Below are positions 16,683-24,956 of a stretch of DNA of 64,000 nt, in pieces; the first letter of the stretch is position 1, and every line of letters begins with the position of its first letter. Source of the stretch: Arthrobacter sp. AQ5-06 (GTDB lineage: Bacteria; Actinomycetota; Actinomycetes; Actinomycetales; Micrococcaceae); assembly GCF_003287955.1 (NCBI RefSeq), contig NZ_QMKP01000002.1, forward strand, positions 284,932 to 348,931, in the 5' to 3' direction. Position numbers and translations under genes: made by a program. The notes beneath the pieces are model-generated. The model was not told the DNA's origin. It made no database searches and saw only the letters and a list, made by a program, of their open reading frames with translations.

Positions 16683-16899
16683 GCCTTCCTTGCGTGGCTG
16701 CGACGCTGCAGCCGGGGAGGCCGCGACGCTGCGGCCAATGGCCGCTTTTCTACAGCCTCATTCAGAGTAGGCAAGGAATGTGATGTGCGCAACATTCGGC
16801 CGCATATATTTCCAGCCACCCCGCGTCTGCCCGGCCATCCACATCAGGATCCGCCCGAAGGGTTACCGCGGCGCCGTCTGATTCCGTACTCACCGTGGA

Positions 16900-17150
16900 C
16901 TACCCATCTTCAGTGGCACCGACATCTGCGGAATGCCTAGTTGTGCAGCCTGATTTGTGTTCGGTGACGCGCCTGATCTGGCGCCGGAAGACGGAGTCCA
17001 TGACCGGGTCCAGGCCTGCGCCGGGTTCATCCAGGAGGTCGCAGGGTCGTCGATTTGCCGGCACCGTTGGGCCGAGGAGGCCGTGGACCTCCCCTTGCCT
17101 GACGGCCAGATCGAGGCTCCGAACCACAGGACACATGCACCGCGCAGCCG
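16900..17150 (-). pseudogene. Decayed ABC transporter ATPase
   Basis: Pieces of an ABC ATPase are readable on the minus strand in two frames. One frame gives RSLDLAVRQGEVHGLLGP and then LLDEPGAGLDPVMDSVFRRQ, which are the strand before Walker A and the Walker B/D-loop. The neighbouring frame supplies the Walker A itself, PNGAGKSTTL, at the same place. In an intact protein the two are separated by about 100 residues including the LSGGQ signature; here they are nearly adjacent. The gene is therefore both internally deleted and frameshifted. The remaining sequence up to about 16800 shows no intact permease. The original was probably an ABC-2 type exporter of the daunorubicin-resistance type. Confidence 0.65.
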
Positions 17151-17266
17151 GTGGAAGCCGTGCACACGACCCTGAACAGGCCCGGGGGGACGGCTCCTCG
17201 CTTCGCCGAAGGCTCCCGCACCGCGGCCAGGAAGCGGCCAGGGCGGCATCGTCAGCCGTATAGTCA

Positions 17267-17281
17267 TTAACGATTCGTTAA
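17267..17281. promoter_or_regulatory. Perfect 15-bp palindrome TTAACGATTCGTTAA (orphan TetR-type operator?)
   Basis: TTAACGA|T|TCGTTAA is an exact palindrome about 130 bp upstream of the ABC ATPase remnant, on the side where its promoter would have been. Its size and AT/CG pattern suit a TetR-family repressor site. No TetR gene is present nearby. Confidence 0.45.
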
Positions 17282-17367
17282 GAAACAGCCCGCACGTGAT
17301 TCCTGGCCTTTTCCTTCTGCTAGTTTCAGCGGAGTCGTGCCCTGCAACGCCGGGCGGAAAGGATCTC

Positions 17368-17939
17368 ATGACGACGCTAAGGACACCGCCACGAGAACCT
17401 GCGGCCCAGCCGGGCACCAAAGCCCCGCTGAGTAACGGGTGGCTCCCTTGGAACTGAGCGTGCACCTGGACACCAATGCCCTGGAATTTGTGTCCTCCAA
17501 AGTGGAGGGCCCGATCAGCATCATCGCGCACCCACCCAGGCTGCAGGCCGCCGAGGAGTACAAGGCCAGTCTCACGTCCACGATCGAAGCCCGCGAATTG
17601 CCGGCAGAGCACCAGCCCCTGTTCCTGGATGTGGTTATCGACACCGCCAACAAATTCGAAGCCGGCCTGCCCGTGCATGGCGTCATACGGCACGGATACC
17701 GGGTCCTGGAAGCCCACGGCCCCGCGGCACCGAAGACCATCGCCGCCGTGCTCCTGCACATCCGGGACGTGACAGGCCTCGTGCCTCACCTCTACTTCAC
17801 CAGGTCCGGCGACAACCGCCTTCTCAGCCTCCTGCCGTTCCGGACCCGGAGTGAAGGCAAAGTCGCCCGCATCACCCGGGAGCTGTTGGCCGCTGCTGAA
17901 CACGATGCCAGCAAACGACCCAGAGTGGACGACGATTGA
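17368..17939 (+). pseudogene. Unknown protein upstream of trkH, split by a frameshift
   Basis: ATG 17368 has an excellent ribosome site (GGAAAGGATCTC) and encodes MTTLRTPPREPAAQPG through SNGWLPWN, then hits TGA at about 17455. The adjacent frame continues a long, well-formed protein from ELSVHLDTNALEFVSSKVEG to SKRPRVDDD at 17939. Joined across about 17446-17452 the two would give one protein of roughly 190 residues, so bases have probably been lost there. The only start for the second part alone is a GTG at 17439 without a ribosome site. I do not recognise the family; it has alternating beta/alpha elements and no membrane segment. It precedes a small gene and trkH. Confidence 0.6.
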
Positions 17940-18036
17940 TTCCTGCCCTTCAAAACGATTGACGGAGGACCCTGAGCAGTAGGTGGAAGACATGGAACAG
18001 ATGAGTATGGGCTCCTCACAAAGGAAGGACCAGCCG

Positions 18037-18171
18037 ATGGCGGCACCTGAGAAGGTCGAACTGGGCCGCGGCCTGGCCATCGGCGCCGTCCTGTACCGGG
18101 CATGGGTCAAGGCCGGAAAACCCCGCGGTATCCGCAACGTCGCCGCCGAAGCCGAAGAGACCACCGAATGA
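18037..18171 (+). CDS. Small protein (44 aa) translationally coupled to trkH
   Basis: ATG 18037 follows AAGGAAGG with nine-base spacing and encodes 44 residues, MAAPEKVELGRGLAIGAVLY through AWVKAGKPRGIRNVAAEAEE. Its stop TGA overlaps the trkH start (ATGA at 18168-18171), so ribosomes finishing it can restart on trkH. It has one weakly hydrophobic segment and a basic patch. It could be a small regulator or accessory peptide for the potassium transporter, or a translational coupling device. I know of no named family. Confidence 0.6.
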   Translation: MAAPEKVELGRGLAIGAVLYRAWVKAGKPRGIRNVAAEAEETTE

Positions 18172-19601
18172 AACCCGACAGCAAGACCCAAAAAAACCCG
18201 AAAATCCGCAACGCCGTTGTCAACGGTAGGTTCCCGGATCTCTCCGGGCTCCGGGACACGGGAGACCGTGTCAGACGCGCGCTCCTGCATCCGGTCCGCT
18301 CCGTGCCGCTGGCGTTTCTTGCCGTGATACTCCTCGGCGCCGGGTTGCTGATGCTGCCGGCCGCACGAACCGCAGCCGGCACCGACCCCCTGCTACCAGC
18401 CCTGTTCACAGCCGTTTCGGCCGTATGCGTCACCGGCCTGGTTACCGTAGACACGGCCACGTTCTGGACACCCTTCGGCCATGGGGTGATTCTCGGACTC
18501 ATCCAAGTCGGAGGGTTCGGCATCATGACCCTGGCCACACTGCTGGCGCTCCTGGTAAGGAAGACCATCGGCCTGCGCGGCCAACTTGTCGCACAATCCG
18601 AAACCCACACCCTGAACTTCGGGGACGTCCGCTCCGTCCTGTTCCGTGTCGCCCGCATCATGGTCGTGTTCGAAGCCGTCACCGCCATAATCCTTACCGT
18701 CCGCTTCTGGATCGCCTACGACGAGAACCCGGGCACTGCGCTCTGGCACGGGGCCTTCCACGCCATCTCAGCGTTCAACAACGCCGGCTTCGCCCTCTAC
18801 AGCGACAACCTCATCAGCGTTGCCGATGACCCATGGATCATCATCCCCATCTGCGCAGCCATCATCGCCGGCGGGATCGGATTCCCCGTGCTCATCACCC
18901 TGCTCAGGGGCGGGGTCAGGATGAAAGACTGGACCGTCCACCTGCGCCTGACAATTTACGGCACCCTGTTCCTCCTGGCTGCCGGCGCCGCGCTGTTCGC
19001 CGCTTTCGAGTGGAACAGAGAGCAGACCCTGGGCCCGCTGTCATTCGCCGGGAAACTCCTGGCCACGCTTGCAGGCAGCGTCTTCCCCCGCACCGCAGGG
19101 TTCAACAGCATCGACTACGGCGCCGCAGCACCCGAAACCCTGATGGTCACCGACATCCTGATGTTCATCGGCGGCGGCAGCGCCGGAACCGCCGGCGGCA
19201 TCAAGATCACCACATTCCTCGTCCTGGGCTTCGCGATCTGGAACGAAATCCGCGGCCGGGACCAGGTCACCATTGCCCACCGCTCCATCAGCTCCTCATC
19301 CCAGCGCCAGGCCCTGTCCGTGGCGCTCCTGGGCGTCGCCGCCGTCATCACCGGCACCCTGCTGCTGCTCATGTTCACCGACCACAGCCTCGACAAAGTT
19401 CTCTTCGAATCCATCTCGGCCTTCGCCACCGTAGGCCTGAGCACCGGCATCACCTACGACCTGCCACCCAGCGCCCAATGGGTCCTCATGGCACTCATGT
19501 TCACCGGACGCATCGGCACCATCACCGTCGCCTCCGCCCTCGCACTGTCCTCACGGCCCCGCCTGTACCAACTCCCCGAAGAACGACCCATTATCGGATA
19601 A
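18168..19601 (+). CDS. Potassium uptake protein, TrkH/KtrB family
   Basis: A 477-residue membrane subunit of a Trk/Ktr K+ uptake system. The four pore-loop repeats with selectivity-filter glycines are visible: TAVSAVCVTGLVTVDTATFW, FHAISAFNNAGFALYSDN, LAGSVFPRTAGFNSIDY and FESISAFATVGLSTGITYDL. It starts at ATG 18168, overlapping the stop of the 44-residue gene. No TrkA/KtrA (RCK domain) partner is adjacent; such partners are often encoded elsewhere. It ends LYQLPEERPIIG. Confidence 0.94.
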   Translation: MKPDSKTQKNPKIRNAVVNGRFPDLSGLRDTGDRVRRALLHPVRSVPLAFLAVILLGAGLLMLPAARTAAGTDPLLPALFTAVSAVCVTGLVTVDTATFWTPFGHGVILGLIQVGGFGIMTLATLLALLVRKTIGLRGQLVAQSETHTLNFGDVRSVLFRVARIMVVFEAVTAIILTVRFWIAYDENPGTALWHGAFHAISAFNNAGFALYSDNLISVADDPWIIIPICAAIIAGGIGFPVLITLLRGGVRMKDWTVHLRLTIYGTLFLLAAGAALFAAFEWNREQTLGPLSFAGKLLATLAGSVFPRTAGFNSIDYGAAAPETLMVTDILMFIGGGSAGTAGGIKITTFLVLGFAIWNEIRGRDQVTIAHRSISSSSQRQALSVALLGVAAVITGTLLLLMFTDHSLDKVLFESISAFATVGLSTGITYDLPPSAQWVLMALMFTGRIGTITVASALALSSRPRLYQLPEERPIIG

Positions 19602-19650
19602 CCACGCTTTGCTGCCGCATTCAACGCTGGTCCGGCCATAGGATCGGAGC

Positions 19651-20403
19651 ATGCATATTGCCGTTCCAGGAGGTACCGGGGCCGTTGGCCACCATGTCGT
19701 CTCTATTGCCAGGGACCGCGGACATCGGGTGACAAGCCTGACCCGATCGGAAGGCGTGGACCTGTCCACGGGCCGCGGGCTGCACGAAGCCCTGCACGGT
19801 GTGGACACTGTTATTGATGTCTCCGGAATCCAGACGATTTCCACCAGGAAGGCCGTGGACTTTTTCACCGCCGCCACCCGGAACCTGCTCGCAGCTGAGG
19901 TGGCGGTTCAGTGCAGGCACCATATTGCGCTCTCGATCGTAGGCATCGACACGGCTATTTCGGGCCTGTACGCCGGGAAGCTCGCGCAGGAGGATGCCGT
20001 CCGGCACGGAGAAGTGCCGTGGACCATCCTGCGGTCCACTCAGTTCCACGAGTTTGTGCCTATGGCCATCAACGCCGCCTCGATTGGCCCGGTGGTCCTG
20101 ATTCCACAGATGATCACTCAGCCGGTCGCGGCGCGGGAAGTGGCTGAGGCGTTAGTGGATGCAGCAGAGCAGGGACCCCGCGGAGTGGTTGCTGATCTTG
20201 GCGGTCCCCGTCGGGAGCAGCTCGCGGATCTGGTGCGCGAATACTTGCGGAAATCCGGGCAGCGGAAGCTGGTCGTGAAGGTCCCGGCACCCGGCGCCAT
20301 GGGTCAAGCCATGCGTCGTGGTGACCTGGTCCCGTCGGCCGGCTCCGCCGTCGGACGCCAGACGTTCCACGAGTGGCTGGAAACCAGGCTTCCAGTCGAC
20401 TAG
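19651..20403 (+). CDS. NAD(P)-binding NmrA/SDR-like oxidoreductase
   Basis: A 250-residue atypical short-chain dehydrogenase of the NmrA/NAD(P)H-binding group. The N-terminal Rossmann motif reads MHIAVPGGTGAVGHHVVSIA (GGTGxxGxxV). It continues with DVSGIQTIS and a substrate-domain segment VPWTILRSTQFHEFVPMAIN, as in NAD(P)H quinone oxidoreductase-like or isoflavone-reductase-like proteins. No classical YxxxK pair is evident, so it may be regulatory or redox-sensing rather than an alcohol dehydrogenase. It is a single gene 50 bp after trkH, on the same strand but probably separately transcribed. Confidence 0.88.
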   Translation: MHIAVPGGTGAVGHHVVSIARDRGHRVTSLTRSEGVDLSTGRGLHEALHGVDTVIDVSGIQTISTRKAVDFFTAATRNLLAAEVAVQCRHHIALSIVGIDTAISGLYAGKLAQEDAVRHGEVPWTILRSTQFHEFVPMAINAASIGPVVLIPQMITQPVAAREVAEALVDAAEQGPRGVVADLGGPRREQLADLVREYLRKSGQRKLVVKVPAPGAMGQAMRRGDLVPSAGSAVGRQTFHEWLETRLPVD

Positions 20404-20518
20404 TGGCGCTGCCTGTGACGCATAACTGCGGCGGAGAGCCCCATGATGCCGTAAGGGATCCGAGGATGATTGCCAGGCCTGCGAGGTATTCAAGAATGGT
20501 CGATTAATGTCCACCCAA

Positions 20519-20581
20519 AAGTAGGTAGCAGTACATGTCGTTTAGAAGGCTCAAAGCGACACCTGCTGCTACCCAGTTGGG
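20519..20581. repeat. Palindromic intergenic repeat, copy 3 (degenerate left arm)
   Basis: Begins AAGTAGGTAGCAGTACATGT and ends with CTGCTACCCAGTTGGG. The right arm is conserved with copies 1 and 2, while the left arm carries several changes. It lies between the convergent SDR and MinD-like genes. Confidence 0.75.
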
Positions 20582-20602
20582 GAGGAGGGGAGGGAGGGAA
20601 CC

Positions 20603-21994
20603 CTACCGGTACCCGTCCACGATCGACGCCGCGATTTCCTTGTACGCCCGCCGCGTCTCCGGCTTCAGCACGTCCAGGGTGACCAGGTCGCCGTCGGCCA
20701 CGCCCCTGTCGTGCGGGACGGCGATGAGCTGGCGGCAGATCCCGGCGAGGTGTTCCTCGATGGCGTCCTTGTCCACGCGGGAGGAGACCTCGTCCTTGTC
20801 CGTGATAACAACGACGGCGTTCCGGGCCAGGTCCTCGTACCCGTGGCCCGCCAGCCAGTGCAGGGTGCTGCGGGCACGCTTTGCCCCGCTCACCGCATAC
20901 CCGGCGGCGATGATCAGGTTGTCCGCGGACTGCAGGATCCCGCTCATGGCATTGTGCGTCACGCCGGTGCCGCAGTCGGTCAGGGCCACGGAGTAGTAGT
21001 TGGAGATGAGCTTGCGGATCCGCAGGTACTCCGCGGCCGTGAGCGAGTCCGAGACCTCCGGGTCCTGCTCCCCCGCGATCAGGTGCAGCCGGCCGGCGTG
21101 GTGCATGTACCGGGCCAGTGCGGTGAGGGAGTCAACACCGTCGATGTTCCTGAGCAGGTCCGTGATGGTGCGCGGGCTGGCCTGCTGGTAGATCCCCTCG
21201 CCGAGGGCGCGCTCCACGAGATCACCGGAATCCGGGTTGGCGTCGATGGCGCAGGGCGGGTCGCCGCGGAATTCTGCCAGCGTCAGGCCCACGCCCACCG
21301 TGGTGGAGGTTTTGCCGATGCCGCCCTTGAGGCTCAGCACCGCGGTGTTGTAGCTGCCCTGCAGCTGGCGGGAGATGCGGCGGCCCAGTTCGTCCTCCTC
21401 GCGCTGCTTGGCGCCGGGACCCAGGTTCCAGGCCCCGCCCGTGAGCGAGTAGAGGGCGCCGCGGACGCCGCCCACCGGCCGCGGTTTCTGTTCGCGGACG
21501 AACAGGCCCGGGGAACTGATGAAGTCAGGCATGGGGCTGTCGGCGATGACGTCCGCCGCCGTGGGGCGGATGCGCCGGAACGCCGGTGCTTCGTCAGGAA
21601 CGTACGACGACGGCGGCGCGGCTTCGTCGCCGTCGTACGCCATTGCGGGGGTGCCTGAGTCCGGCGCGGCGGGCTGCCCGGCCTGCGGCTGCGCCGTGAC
21701 TGGCGGCCGGGCCGGCCGGCGGGTGGGCGCAGGGACTGAGGTGATGGGAGCAGACGTTGCGGGACTGGCTTGGTCAGCGGCGGCCGCCGCCTCGGCCCAG
21801 GAACTGCGGCGCGGTACCGGAGTGCCGGCGTCGGGAGTGCTGGAAGGCTCGGGAGTTACAGCTGACATAGTTCCTGTCTGGGCATCCTGCAGCGCGCCGT
21901 CGGCGCGACGGAGGTCACGGCGTCGCCGGGGCGGTTGCGGTAGCCCTGCATCTTCTGCGATGGGGCGTGCGTTCTGATCCGCCGGATCGGGCAT
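20603..21994 (-). CDS. MinD/ParA-like ATPase with long disordered N-terminus
   Basis: A 463-residue P-loop ATPase. The deviant Walker A is AVLSLKGGIGKTSTTVGVGL (KGGIGKT, around residue 225), followed by a switch II-like CAIDANPDSGDLVERALG and the acceptor region SVALTDCGTGVTHNAMSGIL. About 200 N-terminal residues are Pro/Ala/Ser/Gly-rich and probably disordered. This architecture is found in actinobacterial MinD-like proteins associated with ESX/type VII loci and with other surface or polar processes. No ParB or ESX gene is present here. GTP/ATP-driven membrane or partner switching is inferred. An alternative start MSAVTPEP lies at about 21868. Confidence 0.88.
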   Translation of the reverse strand: MPDPADQNARPIAEDAGLPQPPRRRRDLRRADGALQDAQTGTMSAVTPEPSSTPDAGTPVPRRSSWAEAAAAADQASPATSAPITSVPAPTRRPARPPVTAQPQAGQPAAPDSGTPAMAYDGDEAAPPSSYVPDEAPAFRRIRPTAADVIADSPMPDFISSPGLFVREQKPRPVGGVRGALYSLTGGAWNLGPGAKQREEDELGRRISRQLQGSYNTAVLSLKGGIGKTSTTVGVGLTLAEFRGDPPCAIDANPDSGDLVERALGEGIYQQASPRTITDLLRNIDGVDSLTALARYMHHAGRLHLIAGEQDPEVSDSLTAAEYLRIRKLISNYYSVALTDCGTGVTHNAMSGILQSADNLIIAAGYAVSGAKRARSTLHWLAGHGYEDLARNAVVVITDKDEVSSRVDKDAIEEHLAGICRQLIAVPHDRGVADGDLVTLDVLKPETRRAYKEIAASIVDGYR

Positions 21995-22087
21995 GTCTGT
22001 CCCCCCAGGACTTTCGGCACAAGGTTCTGCGGCACTTTACGGACTGATTCAATCAGTAAGTCTAGGCGCTGGGGCGGAATTGCTAGG

Positions 22088-22207
22088 TCAGCCGCGGGTG
22101 AGCGCGGCCATGACGACGCCGGCGGTGAAGACCAGAAGGACGGCAAGCACGGCGTAGGCCTGCCATTTGGGACGGCCCTTATGCGGGTTGATATCGATGT
22201 AGGGCAT
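22088..22207 (-). CDS. Small membrane protein (39 aa)
   Basis: ATG 22207 encodes 39 residues: a hydrophilic MPYIDINPHKGRPKWQAYA followed by a single membrane helix VLAVLLVFTAGVVMAALTRG ending with TGA. The charge pattern (positive before the helix) suggests an inner-membrane peptide. GAGGAG lies about 15 bases upstream, a rather long spacing. It precedes the MinD-like gene on the same strand and could be co-transcribed with it. It is supported only by coding pattern. Confidence 0.5.
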   Translation of the reverse strand: MPYIDINPHKGRPKWQAYAVLAVLLVFTAGVVMAALTRG

Positions 22208-22316
22208 GGCTAGCTGCGGTTACTCCTCGAGACGGTCACCCGCACTGTGCGTCGCTTACGGCGCAGCACATGGTGCATCGCACAAAAAGGGAATCAGCAG
22301 TGTGCCCAACAGTGCG

Positions 22317-22469
22317 CGATCCCCGGAAACCCTCGGTATGGTCTTCCAACCGCGCCCATTCCACCAGCAACAGGTACGTGCTTGTGCTCTCGATGGAACG
22401 TGAAAGCGTACGGCCCTGAAATCCCGGCATGGAGCCAATGATCGATTTCGCCTTGCCGAAGGCATTCAG
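22317..22469 (-). pseudogene. Remnant of an antibiotic-biosynthesis-monooxygenase (ABM) domain
   Basis: On the minus strand a stretch of about 50 codons reads FGKAKSIIGSMPGFQGRTLS followed by STYLLLVEWARLEDHTEGFR. This is the core of a small ABM-type heme/quinone monooxygenase fold (strand, helix, YLLLVEW strand, DHTEGFR helix). Flanking sequence in the same frame is unrelated and the C-terminal third of the domain is missing, so I read it as a gene relic. The rest of the 388-bp gap 22208-22595 shows nothing else recognisable. Confidence 0.5.
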
Positions 22470-22595
22470 TGTTGTTGGTTTGGAAGTCGTCTGCGCCGAC
22501 CGCCCCCCGCCTAGCCTCCTCAATAGGCGTGTTGCGCAAGGGGCCCGCTGGCTCTGGCTTGGCGGGATGGTGGCCATAACGCTCTTGAACCTAAG

Positions 22596-22991
22596 CTACG
22601 TGGGTCTTTTCCACGATTGGGGTTCTATTGCGAGAATGCAGATATCGACGCGGCCTGGGGTTACGCCGGTGTGGCTGATCCTCTCACGCACGCGTTGTTG
22701 TACTGCTTCGGCGACGGTGAGGGCGGTGCAGGCGATGTCGGTAGCGATGTCGAGGTGGACGTGCGCGGTGCCGTCGCTGATCGTGGCGGCGACGCCGTCG
22801 TGTTTGTAGGTGCCGTTTTGGCTTCCGGGGTTGAGGAGGTTTTGCAGTGCGGCGGGGCCGAGGCGGGCCAGGAAACCTTTGATGGTGGGTTCGAGTCTGA
22901 GGACTCCGCGCGTTTCCAGGGCGGTGCGGGCGGCGAGGGAGGCGATCAGCTGGCTGGTGATTACCTGGCCGCGGAGGGGTTGGTCAGACAT
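22596..22991 (-). CDS. Asp23/Gls24-family envelope stress protein
   Basis: A 131-residue Asp23/Gls24-type protein, starting at ATG 22991 (MSDQPLRGQVITSQLIASLA). The characteristic elements are HDGVAATISDGTAHVHLDIA, followed by the helix ALTVAEAVQQRVRERISHTG and the closing strand VDICILAI. In Firmicutes these proteins polymerise at the membrane and respond to alkaline or cell-wall stress; in actinobacteria the role is less clear. Its start overlaps the stop of the upstream zinc-finger/Asp23 gene, making it the third cistron of the sigma factor operon. Confidence 0.82.
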   Translation of the reverse strand: MSDQPLRGQVITSQLIASLAARTALETRGVLRLEPTIKGFLARLGPAALQNLLNPGSQNGTYKHDGVAATISDGTAHVHLDIATDIACTALTVAEAVQQRVRERISHTGVTPGRVDICILAIEPQSWKRPT

Positions 22992-23598
22992 CGTAGAGGT
23001 CCTCGACTGTGATGTTGATGGTTCCGGCACTGATGCCGACACCGGCCGGAATGGCGTTGCCGATCTCGCGCCGCAGCGCATCAACGGTTCGGGGGATGTC
23101 GATCCCCGCGGCGGCGGCGACCCTAAGATTGACGAAGAGGTGAGGGCCGGCATTGGTGGTCGTGCGGCTGTTTCCGGTCGGGTTGTCCTCACCGGACAGG
23201 CTGTCGGCGGCGGAGCGTATTTCGATGCGGCAGCGCCGTGAGTGAATGCCGGGGATCGTCGTTGCTGCGAACCGGATGATCGAGCTCAGGGCTTGCTCGC
23301 TGATCTCCGTTGTGCCGTTGTCTGTTCTGTGCAGGAGTATTCTTTTGCTGCGGCGGACCTCGGCGCGGGCGACGTCCAGGATGGCGTTCGTGACTCCGGG
23401 GCGGGGTTTAAGAGCGGGGTTGTGGAGGTCGCCCTCGCGTAGTGAACGGGTTGCTTCACTGAGTCCTTTGAGCCGGGTCCTGGCCGCTTGGCATTGATCG
23501 CACTGTGCTTCGTGCGCGGTGGGGGGCTGGTTGAGGGTGGCCCAGATCCGGTCGATGCTGCGCCCGCAGCCCAAGCGGGGAATGTCTTCTAGCGCCAT
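22984..23598 (-). CDS. Zinc-finger/Asp23 fusion, probable anti-sigma factor
   Basis: A 204-residue protein beginning MALEDIPRLGCGRSIDRIWA. The N-terminus carries CG...HEAQCDQC, a zinc-binding HxxxCxxC pattern of anti-sigma factors. The C-terminal half has the Asp23/Gls24 layout (LHRTDNGTTEISEQALSSII, HLFVNLRVAAAAGIDIP, and INITVEDLYDV). The gene overlaps the sigma factor stop by ten bases. I infer an anti-sigma factor in which the sensor part is an Asp23-like domain. No membrane helix is seen, so it would be soluble or peripheral. Confidence 0.75.
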   Translation of the reverse strand: MALEDIPRLGCGRSIDRIWATLNQPPTAHEAQCDQCQAARTRLKGLSEATRSLREGDLHNPALKPRPGVTNAILDVARAEVRRSKRILLHRTDNGTTEISEQALSSIIRFAATTIPGIHSRRCRIEIRSAADSLSGEDNPTGNSRTTTNAGPHLFVNLRVAAAAGIDIPRTVDALRREIGNAIPAGVGISAGTINITVEDLYDV

Positions 23599-24191
23599 TG
23601 GCTCATCCCTTCTGCTATCTGGTGCCGTGCCCGGGCGAGTGTGCCGCGGACCGCTGTTGGGCTGATCTTTAGTGTGGCACCAATTTCGGCGTAAGTGCGG
23701 CCGTGCATTTCCCGTAGCAGCCAGCAGGCCCGTTGTGCTGGGGGGAGCGTGTTCAGCACGGCAGTCAGGCCGTCTTGTTGGGCGGACCATTCGGCCTCAT
23801 GAGCCGGGTCCGTTCCGGCGGCTGCCCGGGTGGTGCCGGTTTCGGTGACGGAGCGGATGTCGTCGGGGTTGGTGACGTTCTCGGCACGGGTGGATCGTTT
23901 GCGCAGGAGGTCCAGGCATTTGTTGGTCGCCAGCCGGTAGATCCAGCCGCCGAAAGCGTCGACGTCAGCGAGCATGTGCAGGCCGTGCCAGCTGGTTGTC
24001 AGGGTCTCCTGCACGATGTCTTCGGCTTGGCCGCGGTCGTTGAGCATCCGGTATGCCAGCCGGAAGACTCTGTCCTGATAGGTGATCACCAGGTGTTCGA
24101 ATGCTGCCAGATCGCCGTCTTGGGCGCGGGCAACGATACTTCCCTCATCCAGGTCCGGTTCGGCTTCGAAGCCGGGTCCGTGATCATCCAT
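23589..24191 (-). CDS. ECF sigma factor (sigma-70 family)
   Basis: A 200-residue extracytoplasmic-function sigma factor. Region 2 reads FEHLVITYQDRVFRLAYRML with AEDIVQETLTTSWHGL; region 4 reads LPPAQRACWLLREMHGRTYA then IGATLKISPTAVRGTLARAR, the -35-binding helix-turn-helix. The linker is Thr/Ala-rich. It heads a three-gene minus-strand operon with the zinc-finger/Asp23 protein and an Asp23 protein, divergent from five further genes of the same system. It probably recognises a promoter in the 192-bp divergent gap, but I could not identify that promoter with confidence. Confidence 0.93.
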   Translation of the reverse strand: MDDHGPGFEAEPDLDEGSIVARAQDGDLAAFEHLVITYQDRVFRLAYRMLNDRGQAEDIVQETLTTSWHGLHMLADVDAFGGWIYRLATNKCLDLLRKRSTRAENVTNPDDIRSVTETGTTRAAAGTDPAHEAEWSAQQDGLTAVLNTLPPAQRACWLLREMHGRTYAEIGATLKISPTAVRGTLARARHQIAEGMSQWR

Positions 24192-24383
24192 GCGCTGTCC
24201 GTCCCGTCCGGTGAGGTACCGGCGCTTGGCCCCAATATGCCATAGCCGGGCATCGGCTTGGAACCCGCCCTGGTTGCGTCATCCCAGGAGAAAAAACTTT
24301 GCGCCACGGCGTGACGTTTCGGGATCGGCTTCGTCTTTATCTGTGTAAGCACGATCACGATCTTCTAAAAGGAGCTGTTTTTC

Positions 24384-24896
24384 ATGGCAGAGTCACCCAA
24401 TACCCCCGGCGCTTCCAGCGGCGTTGTGGCCACCCCCGAGGAGCAGAAACGCAACGCACCGGTGGAGCAGCCGAAACGCCACGATGCGCTGCACACGGAC
24501 CGGGGAGACACCACGATTGAGGAAACCGTGGTGCAGAAGCTGGCCGGCATGGCCACCCGTGAAGTTCCCGGCGTGTACGCCATGGGCAGTGCAGGGCGGC
24601 GGGCGTTCAGCGCCCTGGCCGAACGTATCCCGGGATCGCAGACCAATGTCAGCGGCGGCGTCAGCGTTGAAAAAGGTGAACGCCAGACTGCCATCGACGT
24701 CTCGATCGTCGTGGACTACGGCGTCTCGATCGTGGATGTCAGCCAAGGCATCCGCCGCAACGTCATCCAGTCCGTCGAGCACGCCACCGGGCTGGAGGTG
24801 CTGGAAGTGAACGTCAACGTCACCGATGTGCACCTGCCCGGCGACGACCAGCAGGACCAGCAAAGCCAGAAGGACCAAAAGACCGAACTTCTGTAA
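24384..24896 (+). CDS. Asp23/Gls24-family envelope stress protein
   Basis: A 170-residue Asp23/Gls24 protein and the first gene of the plus-strand half of the cluster. Its core reads TTIEETVVQKLAGMATREVP, GVYAMGS, QTAIDVSIVVDYGVSIVDVS and VEHATGLEVLEVNVNVTDVH. Both ends are hydrophilic; the Gln-rich C-terminal tail is probably disordered. ATG 24384 is preceded by AAAAGGAGC. No membrane segment is present, so membrane attachment would be through the AmaP-like and DUF2273-like products downstream. Confidence 0.92.
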   Translation: MAESPNTPGASSGVVATPEEQKRNAPVEQPKRHDALHTDRGDTTIEETVVQKLAGMATREVPGVYAMGSAGRRAFSALAERIPGSQTNVSGGVSVEKGERQTAIDVSIVVDYGVSIVDVSQGIRRNVIQSVEHATGLEVLEVNVNVTDVHLPGDDQQDQQSQKDQKTELL

Positions 24897-24956
24897 GTCC
24901 ACAGCACCGGGCGGCAACCCCCGACCGGTGCGCGAGTAAGGCCGAAAAGGAAAAGG

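Noticed and set aside
20404..20518. Possible membrane-peptide relic (minus strand ILEYLAGLAIILGSLTASWG)
   Set aside because: The stretch is short, lacks a start and a clear end, and cannot be told from chance in GC-rich DNA.
24192..24383. An ECF-type promoter (GGAAC ... CGTC) in the Asp23 divergent gap
   Set aside because: The spacing is only 12 bp instead of about 16, and no second matching promoter is found; not enough to assign.
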